Positions 35,402 to 42,894 of a stretch of 64,000 nucleotides of DNA are shown piece after piece (within the stretch, counting starts at the first letter, position 1; the number at the start of each line of letters is the position of its first letter). Below the pieces are notes generated by a model. The model was not told where the DNA came from. It did not search any database and worked only from the letters and a program-made list of their open reading frames with translations. The DNA comes from an uncultured Planctomycetota bacterium. GTDB taxonomy: Bacteria; Planctomycetota; Planctomycetia; Gemmatales; HRBIN36. Where the stretch lies: contig CALFAY010000010.1 of the NCBI GenBank assembly GCA_937944855.1, forward strand, positions 62,001 through 126,000, written 5' to 3'. Both the position numbers and the translations under genes were made by a program.

Positions 35402-35875
35402 TCAGGATTTCAGGAGCCTGGCCAGTCCCAGCAGCTTTTTCAGTTCGCCGCTGAAGACGAAATTGTGCTCCCCGAAGACCTGCTGCGACCGCGACTGATC
35501 GAGATGGGCGAACATGATCTCGGCCTCGGCCACAAGATCGTTACCGGCATGGACCGCGCCGCTGATGGTTGCTCCTTCCGGCCGCAGATCGAGCAGTTCC
35601 ACGGAGTAGGTCAACTGCTCCCCGGCTAGGGCTTCGCGGTGGAAACGGGCCTTGTTGATCTTGGCCAGGACGACTTTCTCCCTGAAGTCGTTGGCCTCGC
35701 CGACCAGGATGCCGCCCGTCTGAGCGAGACCTTCGAGGATCAGGGAAGCCGGCATCACCGGCCAGCTGGGAAAGTGATCGCGGAAGAGATCCTCCGCCCG
35801 GCTGAGGTTCTTGACCGCCTTGGCCGACTTGCGGCTGGTGAACTCCAGGAATCGGTCGATCCACATCCACCGCAT
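35402..35875 (-). CDS. Hotdog-fold 3-hydroxyacyl-ACP dehydratase (FabZ/FabA-like)
   Basis: A 157-residue hotdog protein. DHFPSWPVMPASLILEGLAQTGG carries the catalytic His and, 14 residues later, the acidic partner of the FabZ/FabA class; the usual Gly after MP is Ala here. The reaction is removal of water from 3-hydroxyacyl-ACP. It lies 9 bp after the acyl carrier protein and 28 bp before the chain-length-factor-like gene, all minus strand, so the operon link is tight. The C-terminus (SGELKKLLGLARLLKS) is basic and amphipathic. A second dehydratase heads the operon, so the two may act on different chain lengths. Confidence 0.85.
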   Translation of the reverse strand: MRWMWIDRFLEFTSRKSAKAVKNLSRAEDLFRDHFPSWPVMPASLILEGLAQTGGILVGEANDFREKVVLAKINKARFHREALAGEQLTYSVELLDLRPEGATISGAVHAGNDLVAEAEIMFAHLDQSRSQQVFGEHNFVFSGELKKLLGLARLLKS

Positions 35876-35884
35876 GGCCGCAGC

Positions 35885-36283
35885 CTAGTTATGCGTGCCG
35901 TTCAACTTGCCCTCGACGTAGCGAGTCACCATCGCGACAGTGAACAGGTCGCCGATCTTGGCCAGTTGCGGATCCTTGGCGAACTTATCCACGTCGGCGA
36001 AGGGCAAGCGGGTGCGAAGTTCCTGAATCCCCGCCTCCGTGACTTTGCCGTCCTGGACGAACTTCGGATCGCCCTGGAAGATCGACTCCGGGAACAACTC
36101 GCCCCGGGGGATCTTGATGCCGAAACTGCGTTCGAGGCGGAAGACGATGTCCAGGAAGTCAATGGACTCGGCCCCGAGATCGCCTTGGAGGGTCGCCTCC
36201 GGCCGCACGTCTTCCGGATCGACGTTGAGCGACTCGCACAGAGTCTCGGCCACCTTCTGATAGATTTCCGCATGTGTTGGCAT
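35885..36283 (-). CDS. Acyl carrier protein, extended form
   Basis: A 132-residue protein with the phosphopantetheine site in LGAESIDFLDIVF (Ser40). ACPs are normally near 80 residues. The first three quarters up to IKIPRGELFPE and the terminal helix IGDLFTVAMVTRYVEGKL match the family, but about 45 extra residues (roughly 66-110) separate them. The protein is acidic overall. AAGGAGG lies before the ATG at 36283. It is 36 bp downstream of fabG and 9 bp upstream of a dehydratase in the same transcript. It would carry the growing chain for the adjacent ketosynthase pair, perhaps distinct from the housekeeping ACP. Confidence 0.9.
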   Translation of the reverse strand: MPTHAEIYQKVAETLCESLNVDPEDVRPEATLQGDLGAESIDFLDIVFRLERSFGIKIPRGELFPESIFQGDPKFVQDGKVTEAGIQELRTRLPFADVDKFAKDPQLAKIGDLFTVAMVTRYVEGKLNGTHN

Positions 36284-36319
36284 GGAAAGGAACCTCCTTT
36301 GAACTCCGCAGATTGCTCC

Positions 36320-37078
36320 TCAGGCCCCGCCGGCTCCCAGACTCAGCCCACCGTCCACGGTGATCACCTGCCCAGTGATGTATGCGGAGTCGGGACCGGC
36401 TAGAAAGAGGGCGACCCGGGCCACGTCGTCCGGCGTGCCGAAGCGGCGCATCGGGATCATTTTCTTAATCATGTCCCCGGCCACGTTGCGAACCGCTTCG
36501 CTCATATCGGTCTCGATGAAGCCGGGAGCGATGGCGTTGACGGTAATGCCTCGGCTGGCCACTTCGGTGGCCAAGGCCCGCGTCAACGAGTTAATCGCTC
36601 CCTTGCTCGCCGCGTAATTGCATTGGCCGCGGTTGACGTGTTCCGCGGCCACACTGCTGATATTGATGATGCGTCCCTTGCGCTGACGGAACATGCCCTC
36701 GATGGCAGCCCGAGTGAAATTGAAGGTGCCTCCCAGGTTCGTATCCAGGACTTGCTTCCAGGCCGCAGGTTCCATCTGGAGAAACAGCCCGTCCTTGATC
36801 TGTCCGGCGTTGTTGACCAGGATGTCCACACGGCCCCATTGACTCATGACCTGCTCAACGCACTTCTGGGCCGCCTCAAAATCGGCGACATCGCATTGCA
36901 GGGCCATTGCTTCTCCGCCGGCTTGGCGGATCTCCTGGACCAGTCCCTCGGCCGCTTCTCGGCTGCCTTTGTAAACGATGGCGATCTTGGCTCCTTCAGC
37001 GGCAAAGAGTTTGGCAATGCCCCGGCCGATGCCTCGGCTGCCGCCTGTGATGATCGCCACCTGATCCTTCAGCCGCAT
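36320..37078 (-). CDS. fabG: 3-oxoacyl-ACP reductase
   Basis: A 252-residue short-chain dehydrogenase. TGGSRGIGRG near residues 11-20 binds NADP(H); NNAG is at about 89-92; the catalytic set is Ser142, Tyr155 and Lys159 (YAASK). The C-terminal segment AYITGQVITVDGG is characteristic of FabG. It reduces 3-oxoacyl-ACP to 3-hydroxyacyl-ACP. The frame opens further upstream, but the ATG at 37078 follows GGAGGAG and starts at the Rossmann fold. It lies between the leading dehydratase (109 bp) and the ACP (36 bp) in the same operon. Confidence 0.92.
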   Translation of the reverse strand: MRLKDQVAIITGGSRGIGRGIAKLFAAEGAKIAIVYKGSREAAEGLVQEIRQAGGEAMALQCDVADFEAAQKCVEQVMSQWGRVDILVNNAGQIKDGLFLQMEPAAWKQVLDTNLGGTFNFTRAAIEGMFRQRKGRIINISSVAAEHVNRGQCNYAASKGAINSLTRALATEVASRGITVNAIAPGFIETDMSEAVRNVAGDMIKKMIPMRRFGTPDDVARVALFLAGPDSAYITGQVITVDGGLSLGAGGA

Positions 37079-37187
37079 ACGGCTTTCTCCTCCGCCTTGG
37101 GTCCGACCCGGAATCTCCGCTGCTGTTTGCAACCTGCCTTCACTGCTCGCTTGACGCCCGGGTTTGCTCCGGCCCCTGCTTTCCCAT

Positions 37188-37688
37188 TCAGGCGGTTTGA
37201 ATGCCTGTCGCGGGCGGCTTCAGGGCCAGGTAGCGACGCCGAAAATCGGCTAGGATCTCCTCGTCCAAGGCGGCGCACTCGGGAAATCGTTCCCGGAGGT
37301 TATACCGGCCCAGGGTGAACCGGGCTGAGACGGCTATCGTGCCGTCAATTTCTCCATTTCCCTTAAAGGTCGCAGTTTGTGCATTTTCCTCAAGGTTGTC
37401 AACTGCCTCGACGAACAGCACCAGTCGCTTGCCCGGCTCCACGAAATTCCCGTACTTGACCCCCTTGGCTTCCCGCAGGACTACGATGCTGTGCGAGAAG
37501 TTCGAGGTGATCCGCCACAGCCACGCTCCCGCTTGGGCAAGGGCTTCCAGCATCAACACCCCCGGCATGACCGGGAACGTAGGGAAATGGTCCTGAAGAT
37601 ACTCCTCTGCCAGAGTCAAGTTCTTGACGGCCACGATGCGTCGAGCGGGTTCCAGAGCTTCGATGCGGTCCACCAGGAAGAAACGCAT
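37188..37688 (-). CDS. First hotdog-fold dehydratase of the acyl-chain operon
   Basis: A 166-residue FabZ/FabA-like hotdog protein, distant from the one at 35402-35875. DHFPTFPVMPGVLMLEALAQAG has the catalytic His34 and Glu48 at the classic spacing with the MPG motif intact. The long frame runs upstream to 38288, but that part has no codon bias and the ATG at 37688 begins MRFFLVDRIEAL, a normal FabZ start. A good promoter lies 66 bp upstream of this ATG. It is the first gene of the operon. Two dehydratases in one such locus suggest one may be a dehydratase and the other an isomerase or non-catalytic partner. Confidence 0.85.
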   Translation of the reverse strand: MRFFLVDRIEALEPARRIVAVKNLTLAEEYLQDHFPTFPVMPGVLMLEALAQAGAWLWRITSNFSHSIVVLREAKGVKYGNFVEPGKRLVLFVEAVDNLEENAQTATFKGNGEIDGTIAVSARFTLGRYNLRERFPECAALDEEILADFRRRYLALKPPATGIQTA

Positions 37689-38224
37689 AACTTCAAGCCG
37701 TCGCTGGACTAACGATCTGTGCCCTGCACGGTACACGGTCCGGTAGGAGTCACAATATACTTCTCCAGCCGTCCTGGGGCAATCCTGACCGTCTCCGCCG
37801 CTGTTCGGGCACACCTGCGCCTGGTCCCGCCTGGATCCAGCCCTCCCGCTTCTTGCGACCAGCTTCCGCTGTGGGCTTGAACCAAATCCCTGCACTGGTA
37901 AGTTTTCCCGATCCACCCGTCCGCAGCAATCCGACAAACTGAAAAAATTGTCCAGGGCGAGGTAATCTGGGCCGCACTGCTCTATCTGAACGGAAGGTTC
38001 CAACGAAACCACCTTTAAGGGCAGATGAGTCTCGGAGAGATCGAGTCGCTTCGTTGTCCTGATTCCTGATGCTCCTGGGGTGCGGATCGGGCAGGCTTGC
38101 CCCGTTTCGGCCTTGGACTTAAGATACGGAAGTCGCTCCCGGGAGCAGCCATCCACGAATCGCTGGGCACGCCAGGCTTGGCCGTGCCGAAAAGTTTTTT
38201 TCAAGTTTCGGGTCCACGCAAGAA
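37689..38224. other. Divergent gene-free region between the acyl-chain operon and yajC
   Basis: This 536-bp divergent stretch carries the minus-strand promoter at 37754-37782. Beyond that, no RNA gene or repeat is evident. Plus-strand promoter boxes for yajC are not obvious. An A/T-rich run (AAGTTTTTTTCAAG, near 38193) lies just before yajC and may be part of its leader. Confidence 0.4.
37754..37782 (-). promoter_or_regulatory. Promoter of the ketosynthase/ACP operon
   Basis: On the minus strand TTGCCC (37782-37777) and TATATT (37759-37754) are separated by 17 bp. A transcript would begin near 37747, with a leader of about 60 nt to the first dehydratase gene. The -10 box is identical to that of the response-regulator promoter at 28599. 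Confidence 0.5.
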
Positions 38225-38632
38225 ATGACGACGTTGGCAACTTTGGTGCTTCTACTGGCCGAGGCCGAGGCGAACAACGCCGCGCCACCCCAGGGCGGAA
38301 TGGGCATGGGGTGGGAGCAGCTTCTCCTCTTCTTCATCGCTCCCCTTCTCATTCTCTGGCTGTTTGTCCTGCGGCCTCAGCAGCGCATGGCCCGGGAGCA
38401 ACGGGAGCAACTGAGCCAATTGAAGAAGAACGACGAGGTTATCACGGCTGGTGGCATCATCGGCACGGTAGTGGCCATCAAGGAAAAGGCCGGAGGCATC
38501 GCCGGAGACGAAGACGTGGTCACTATCAAGCTGGATGGCAATACCCGGATGCAAGTGATCCGTTCCAGCATCGCCAAGGTGCTCAAGGCTGAGGAAAGCA
38601 AGAAGGAACCGGAATCGCCCCCGTCCAAGTGA
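38225..38632 (+). CDS. yajC: Preprotein translocase subunit YajC
   Basis: A 135-residue protein. One membrane helix (about residues 36-52, LLFFIAPLLILWLFVLRP) is followed by the family hallmark RPQQRMAREQREQLSQL and KKNDEVITAGGIIGTVVAI. The N-terminal 30 residues are a little longer than in E. coli YajC. YajC associates with SecDF to assist protein export. The secDF fusion starts 62 bp downstream, confirming the operon. The C-terminus is Lys/Glu/Pro-rich. The ATG at 38225 has only a weak ribosome site, so the start is tentative. Confidence 0.92.
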   Translation: MTTLATLVLLLAEAEANNAAPPQGGMGMGWEQLLLFFIAPLLILWLFVLRPQQRMAREQREQLSQLKKNDEVITAGGIIGTVVAIKEKAGGIAGDEDVVTIKLDGNTRMQVIRSSIAKVLKAEESKKEPESPPSK

Positions 38633-38694
38633 CCGGGCTTCTCGATGCGTGTCGAGAAGGTGGCTCGATCCCCTAATCCCAGCGGTCGTTCCCT

Positions 38695-41600
38695 ATGGAA
38701 ATCCTGCAATCTAATGCTCATTGGCTCATCCCGGTAGTCCTGGCGGCACTGATTCTGGTGCTGGCCCGCTGGCGTTTTCGGCCGTTCTTTTGGCGGATCT
38801 GCTCAGCGATCATTCCCCTCGCCCTGGCGGGAATCGTGGTCCTCGACGCCTGGCTGCACTACGGCGACCGCGAGCACCAGGGCTTCCGCTTCAACCTCGG
38901 CGTGGACCTGGCCGGCGGAACCATCCTCATTTACGAGGTGGACCGCGACTGGTGGGCCGAGCAGACCGAACGGGACCGGGAGAGCTTCAGTGCCGAGCGG
39001 CTGGCTCAAATCCTGAAACGACGTATTGACCCCGCCCACCTGTTGGAAGTGACGATCCGTCCGATCCAGTCCGACCCTCCCCGGGTGGAAATCGTCCTGC
39101 CGGTGCGTTCTGCCCGCGGCGGCGTCCAGGATACGGCCGACATTGAGCGGGTCAAAAGCAAGATCAGTCAGGTCGGCAAGCTGGAATTCCGGCTCCTGGC
39201 CGACTCGCGGGACGAAAACGGCGAGGCGATCTTCGAGGAAGCCAAAAACGCTGTCCAGGGATTCACGCTGGACGCCAAAAACATTCCCCCTCCGCCCAAC
39301 GACGAGTACGCCTGGGTCGAACTGTCTCCGAGTGCCGCCCAGGAGGCCGGCTTCTCTGTCACTACGCCGCCCGGATTCCAACGTGCCGGGACCATCGCGT
39401 TCTATCACGGTGTTTATGAACCGATCGACCCCAGGACCGGGCAGCCCGGGCCAAAGGTTTCCCGGCATTTCGTGCTGACGCGAATTCCCCCGCCCGATGC
39501 CCTGGTAACGGGTGAAGACTTGGCCAACGTCAGCGAGCAACCCGATCCCAGCACCGGCCGTCCGGAAGTCGTCTTCTCGCTCAAACCGGACGGAGCCGAC
39601 CGCTTCTACCAGCTCACCAACGCGGTCGGGCACTACATGGCCATCATTCTCGACAGCCGGGTCATGTCTTATCCGGTTCTCCAAGCTCGGTTGCGGGATT
39701 CGGGGCGAATCACCATGGGGCAGCAAGAGAAAGGCGCTGCCCTGAAACGCAAAGTCGAAGAACTGGTGCTCATCCTCCGCACGGGAGCCTTGCCCGCTAC
39801 GCTGAGCAAGGAGCCGGTCAGCACCGAAACCATGGGACCGACGCTGGGCGAGGACACCATTCGCAAGGGTAACACCTCGGTGGTCCTGGCCTTCTGTGCA
39901 ATCGTGGTGTTCATGTTGATTTACTACCGCTGGGCGGGTCTGATCGCTTGCTCGGCCCTGCTGGCGAACCTGCTGTTGACCGTCGGCTTCATGGTGGCGG
40001 TCAAGGCGGTCTTCACGCTCCCCGGCCTGGCCGGTCTGGTGCTGACGCTCGGCATGGCTGTGGATGCCAACGTGCTCATCTACGAACGCATCCGCGAAGA
40101 ACGGGAACGCGGTGCCAGCCTCCTGCTGGCCATCCGCAACGGCTACGAACGGGCGTTCCCGACGATCATTGACACCCACCTAACCAGTATCTTCACCGCC
40201 ATCGTGCTCTACGTCGTCGGCAACGACCAGCTCAAGGGCTTCGGCGTGAGCTTGACGGTGGGCCTGCTCATCAGTCTGTTCACCGCCCTTTACATGACTC
40301 GGATCGCTTTCGACATTCTTGTCGCCAATCGCTGGATCGGCGAACTGCGGATGCTCAAGTTCTTCAGCAAGCCCAACATCGACTTCATGAGCATGCGGCA
40401 CTACTGGTTCACGGGCACCGTGGTGCTCTCGATCCTGGGCATGCTGATCTTCGTGCTTCGCGGGGAGAAGGGACTGAGCATCGAATTTACTGGCGGCACG
40501 TCCTACAAGATCGAGTTCAAGCAGCCGGAAGCCATCGAGAATGTACGGGCCGAGGTGTCCCGGACGACCTTCACCGCCGCCACGGTCAATCTCGCTCAAC
40601 CGGCGCGGACCGACGAAATCGACCGGCTGCTGCGGGAGGCCCCGCAGGAGCAGCGATTGCGTTCGTCCTATCTGGCGTTGGAAACCGCCGGGGTCGGCAC
40701 CGTCGCTGCCGTCCGCGAGGTCAGTTCGTTCACGGTGTACACCACCGAGAGTGACAAGGCCAAGGTGCAGTCCGCATTGTCTTCCTTGTTCAGCCGATAC
40801 AACCCGACCGTGAGTACACGGGATTACTCGATGCCGGACCCGGCGGTGTACACCCTGTACCGGGCCGGCTCCGGCTATCGCAAGGTGGATGGGGCGGGAG
40901 AGGGTCCGTATCCCGGCTACGCCGAGGGCGGCCCGCTGACGCCTGACTTCATGATCCGCACCACGCTCAAGGACCGCAACCTGGTCCGCTGGATGGTCTC
41001 GCAGATCTTCGGCGACCGGCTCGTCTGGTCCGAAGCGAGTGCCACGCCGATCAAGGCACTGATGAACGAACGCCTCGATCACGAGTTCGAACTCACGCTG
41101 ACCAATAGCGTCGCCACCGCCGAAACCATCGGCCGACTCATCGCCGAGTGGATGCGGGAACGCGGGGTTCTGCTGCCCGATCAATTCTTCGAGGTCACGG
41201 AGATCCCGACGGAGGCGGGCAACCCAGAATCGGCTCCCGTCAGGTTCCGCGCCCGGTTCGTAGCTCCCGAGGGGACCCGGCCGGAGGAACTGGTCAACTA
41301 TCTGGTCGCCAAGGACGGGCCGCTGTATCAGCCCAAGTCGGATGGCGTGCAGAACGTGGACTCGACCCTGGCCGGCGAGACGCAGAGCAAGGCCCTGGTG
41401 GCCATTCTTCTGAGCTGGGCCGCAATCTGCGGTTACCTCTGGTTCCGCTTCGGCAACTGGACCTTCGGACTCGCCGCGGTCTTGTGTCTTATCCACGACC
41501 TGTGCTTCACCGTGGGGCTAATCGGTCTGGCTCATTACCTGGTGGTTTACACTCCCATCGGCGGATGGCTGCTGCTGGACGACTTCAAGCTCGACATGCC

Positions 41601-41961
41601 GGCGGTCGCCGCCTTGCTGACGCTGGTCGGCTTCTCGGTCAACGACACCATCGTCGTCTTCGACCGCATCCGCGATGTACGCGGCAAGAGTCCCGAACTG
41701 ACCCCCAAAATCATCAATGAATCGGTCAACCAGACCCTGAGCCGGACCTTGTTGACCTCCTTGACCGTGTTCATGGTCGTGATCGTGCTGTACATCTTCG
41801 GCGGCGAGGGCATCCACTTGTTCTCGTATGTCATGGTGGTCGGCGTCGTCATCGGCACCTACAGCTCGATCTTCGTGGCCAGCCCCCTGCTATTGATCTT
41901 CGGCGAAGGCAAGGTCCGCGAGAGTGCCGGTTCCCGACAGCTTCAGACTACGACCTCCTGA
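38695..41961 (+). CDS. secDF: Protein translocase SecD-SecF fusion
   Basis: A 1088-residue fused SecDF. The SecD half has a first helix (about 6-60), the large periplasmic P1 region, and the signature LGMAVDANVLIYERIREE near residues 455-470. The SecF half begins about residue 560 (MRHYWFTGTVVLSILG), with its periplasmic head and LVGFSVNDTIVVFDRIRD near 980-1000. The Asp residues within these helices carry protons. The fused form uses proton-motive force to pull exported proteins across the membrane. The periplasmic part of SecF is enlarged (about residues 590-890), longer than in typical fusions. yajC lies 62 bp upstream; the next gene is convergent. Confidence 0.95.
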   Translation: MEILQSNAHWLIPVVLAALILVLARWRFRPFFWRICSAIIPLALAGIVVLDAWLHYGDREHQGFRFNLGVDLAGGTILIYEVDRDWWAEQTERDRESFSAERLAQILKRRIDPAHLLEVTIRPIQSDPPRVEIVLPVRSARGGVQDTADIERVKSKISQVGKLEFRLLADSRDENGEAIFEEAKNAVQGFTLDAKNIPPPPNDEYAWVELSPSAAQEAGFSVTTPPGFQRAGTIAFYHGVYEPIDPRTGQPGPKVSRHFVLTRIPPPDALVTGEDLANVSEQPDPSTGRPEVVFSLKPDGADRFYQLTNAVGHYMAIILDSRVMSYPVLQARLRDSGRITMGQQEKGAALKRKVEELVLILRTGALPATLSKEPVSTETMGPTLGEDTIRKGNTSVVLAFCAIVVFMLIYYRWAGLIACSALLANLLLTVGFMVAVKAVFTLPGLAGLVLTLGMAVDANVLIYERIREERERGASLLLAIRNGYERAFPTIIDTHLTSIFTAIVLYVVGNDQLKGFGVSLTVGLLISLFTALYMTRIAFDILVANRWIGELRMLKFFSKPNIDFMSMRHYWFTGTVVLSILGMLIFVLRGEKGLSIEFTGGTSYKIEFKQPEAIENVRAEVSRTTFTAATVNLAQPARTDEIDRLLREAPQEQRLRSSYLALETAGVGTVAAVREVSSFTVYTTESDKAKVQSALSSLFSRYNPTVSTRDYSMPDPAVYTLYRAGSGYRKVDGAGEGPYPGYAEGGPLTPDFMIRTTLKDRNLVRWMVSQIFGDRLVWSEASATPIKALMNERLDHEFELTLTNSVATAETIGRLIAEWMRERGVLLPDQFFEVTEIPTEAGNPESAPVRFRARFVAPEGTRPEELVNYLVAKDGPLYQPKSDGVQNVDSTLAGETQSKALVAILLSWAAICGYLWFRFGNWTFGLAAVLCLIHDLCFTVGLIGLAHYLVVYTPIGGWLLLDDFKLDMPAVAALLTLVGFSVNDTIVVFDRIRDVRGKSPELTPKIINESVNQTLSRTLLTSLTVFMVVIVLYIFGGEGIHLFSYVMVVGVVIGTYSSIFVASPLLLIFGEGKVRESAGSRQLQTTTS

Positions 41962-41962
41962 A

Positions 41963-42683
41963 GCGCAACATTTTGCTCGACGTGCTTCGCTCGGCCGAGC
42001 GGGCCAGTTCAGCGGCGATAGGTCCATTCTTTTTGGGCGTACTTGGATTGGACCAATCGCTGCGTCTGGGCTTCTGGCCAGCGATCCAGCGGGGTGAATG
42101 CCTGCCAGGCCTCGCGCAACATTTGCTGCAACGCCTCGGCCCGGATCGGCAACTGGGTCACGAAGTCCCGGTGCCTTCGACCTTGCCGGTAGTCCGGTTG
42201 CCGTTTAGGGATGCGCAAATACTTCTCCATCAGCGCAACATCCATACCGAACAGCAGCGTGCCATGATGCAAAAAGCCGCGCAACATTCTTCGCTGCCCA
42301 CTTCCACCGACTTTTCTGCCTTCGTATACCAGGTCGCTGCCGCCATCCACAGCAACATCCAGATTCAGCTTTGCCAGTGCGTCACAAATCTTTGAAAGGA
42401 CGCAAGATACGGACGCTTTCACACCCCCGCAGCCCGGCCAGGTCGAGGGGAGGATCAGGCTGTAGCACAGACAGCCCCGCCCCAGAACCACTGCTCCTCC
42501 CCCGGTGCATCGCCGCACTATCGGGACACGCTCGGCGCAACATTCCTCCACATTTACTTCCTCTTGGATCCGTGATCCGGAACCGATCACCACCGCCGGG
42601 CCTGTTTCCTCCCAGACGCGCAACAAAGGCGGAAGCCGCCCAGCTTCGGCATCCAAGAGCAGGGCCTCGTCGAGCGCAACATT
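41963..42683 (+). repeat. Cluster of six near-identical 10-mers GCGCAACATT
   Basis: GCGCAACATT is found at 41963-41972, 42114-42123, 42279-42288, 42535-42544 and 42674-42683, and GCGCAACATC at 42233-42242. Five copies lie inside the lipoate-ligase-family gene and one just after it. On the coding strand (AATGTTGCGC) the copies fall in all three codon phases, encoding NVAL, ECCA and MLR segments, so protein conservation does not explain them. I found no exact copy elsewhere in the window by eye. Confidence 0.7.
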
Positions 42684-42749
42684 CTCCGCCGGCGTGGGCA
42701 GACTCAGTTCCAGAAAATGAAGCGACGCTTCGCTCATGGGAAGACACAC
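42009..42749 (-). CDS. Lipoate-protein ligase A family protein (lipoyl/octanoyl transferase)
   Basis: A 246-residue biotin/lipoyl-ligase-fold protein. RRCTGGGAVVLG matches the RRxSGGGAV motif of LplA/LipM, with Thr for Ser. Lys146 in YEGRKVGGSGQRR is the expected catalytic/anchoring Lys, and GTLLFGMD follows at the usual distance. It would attach lipoate or octanoate to lipoyl domains. Start choice: the frame opens at 42749 (MCLPMSEAS) and an internal ATG at 42737 is also possible. Its coding strand carries five copies of the 10-mer AATGTTGCGC (see repeat entry). It is convergent with secDF (47-bp gap). Confidence 0.85.
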   Translation of the reverse strand: MCLPMSEASLHFLELSLPTPAENVALDEALLLDAEAGRLPPLLRVWEETGPAVVIGSGSRIQEEVNVEECCAERVPIVRRCTGGGAVVLGRGCLCYSLILPSTWPGCGGVKASVSCVLSKICDALAKLNLDVAVDGGSDLVYEGRKVGGSGQRRMLRGFLHHGTLLFGMDVALMEKYLRIPKRQPDYRQGRRHRDFVTQLPIRAEALQQMLREAWQAFTPLDRWPEAQTQRLVQSKYAQKEWTYRR

Positions 42750-42894
42750 ATTCTCTCAGTATTCCAAAGACCACCGCCCGCGCCGAGGTCAGTCATCAAA
42801 GATGGCAAAGTAGCGGGTTGAAGATCTCGGGGGTTGGCTGCTAAACTACTTGAGATCCTGCCCGTTGCTTCCTGCCCGTTAAGGGGATCCCGCC

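Noticed and set aside
40180-41496. A 438-codon minus-strand frame opposite secDF
   Set aside because: Antisense to the well-conserved SecF half; no domain recognised.
41989-42000. Palindrome GCTCGGCCGAGC between secDF and the lipoate-ligase gene
   Set aside because: Short GC-rich self-complementary string of a kind expected by chance in this composition; no T-tract follows.
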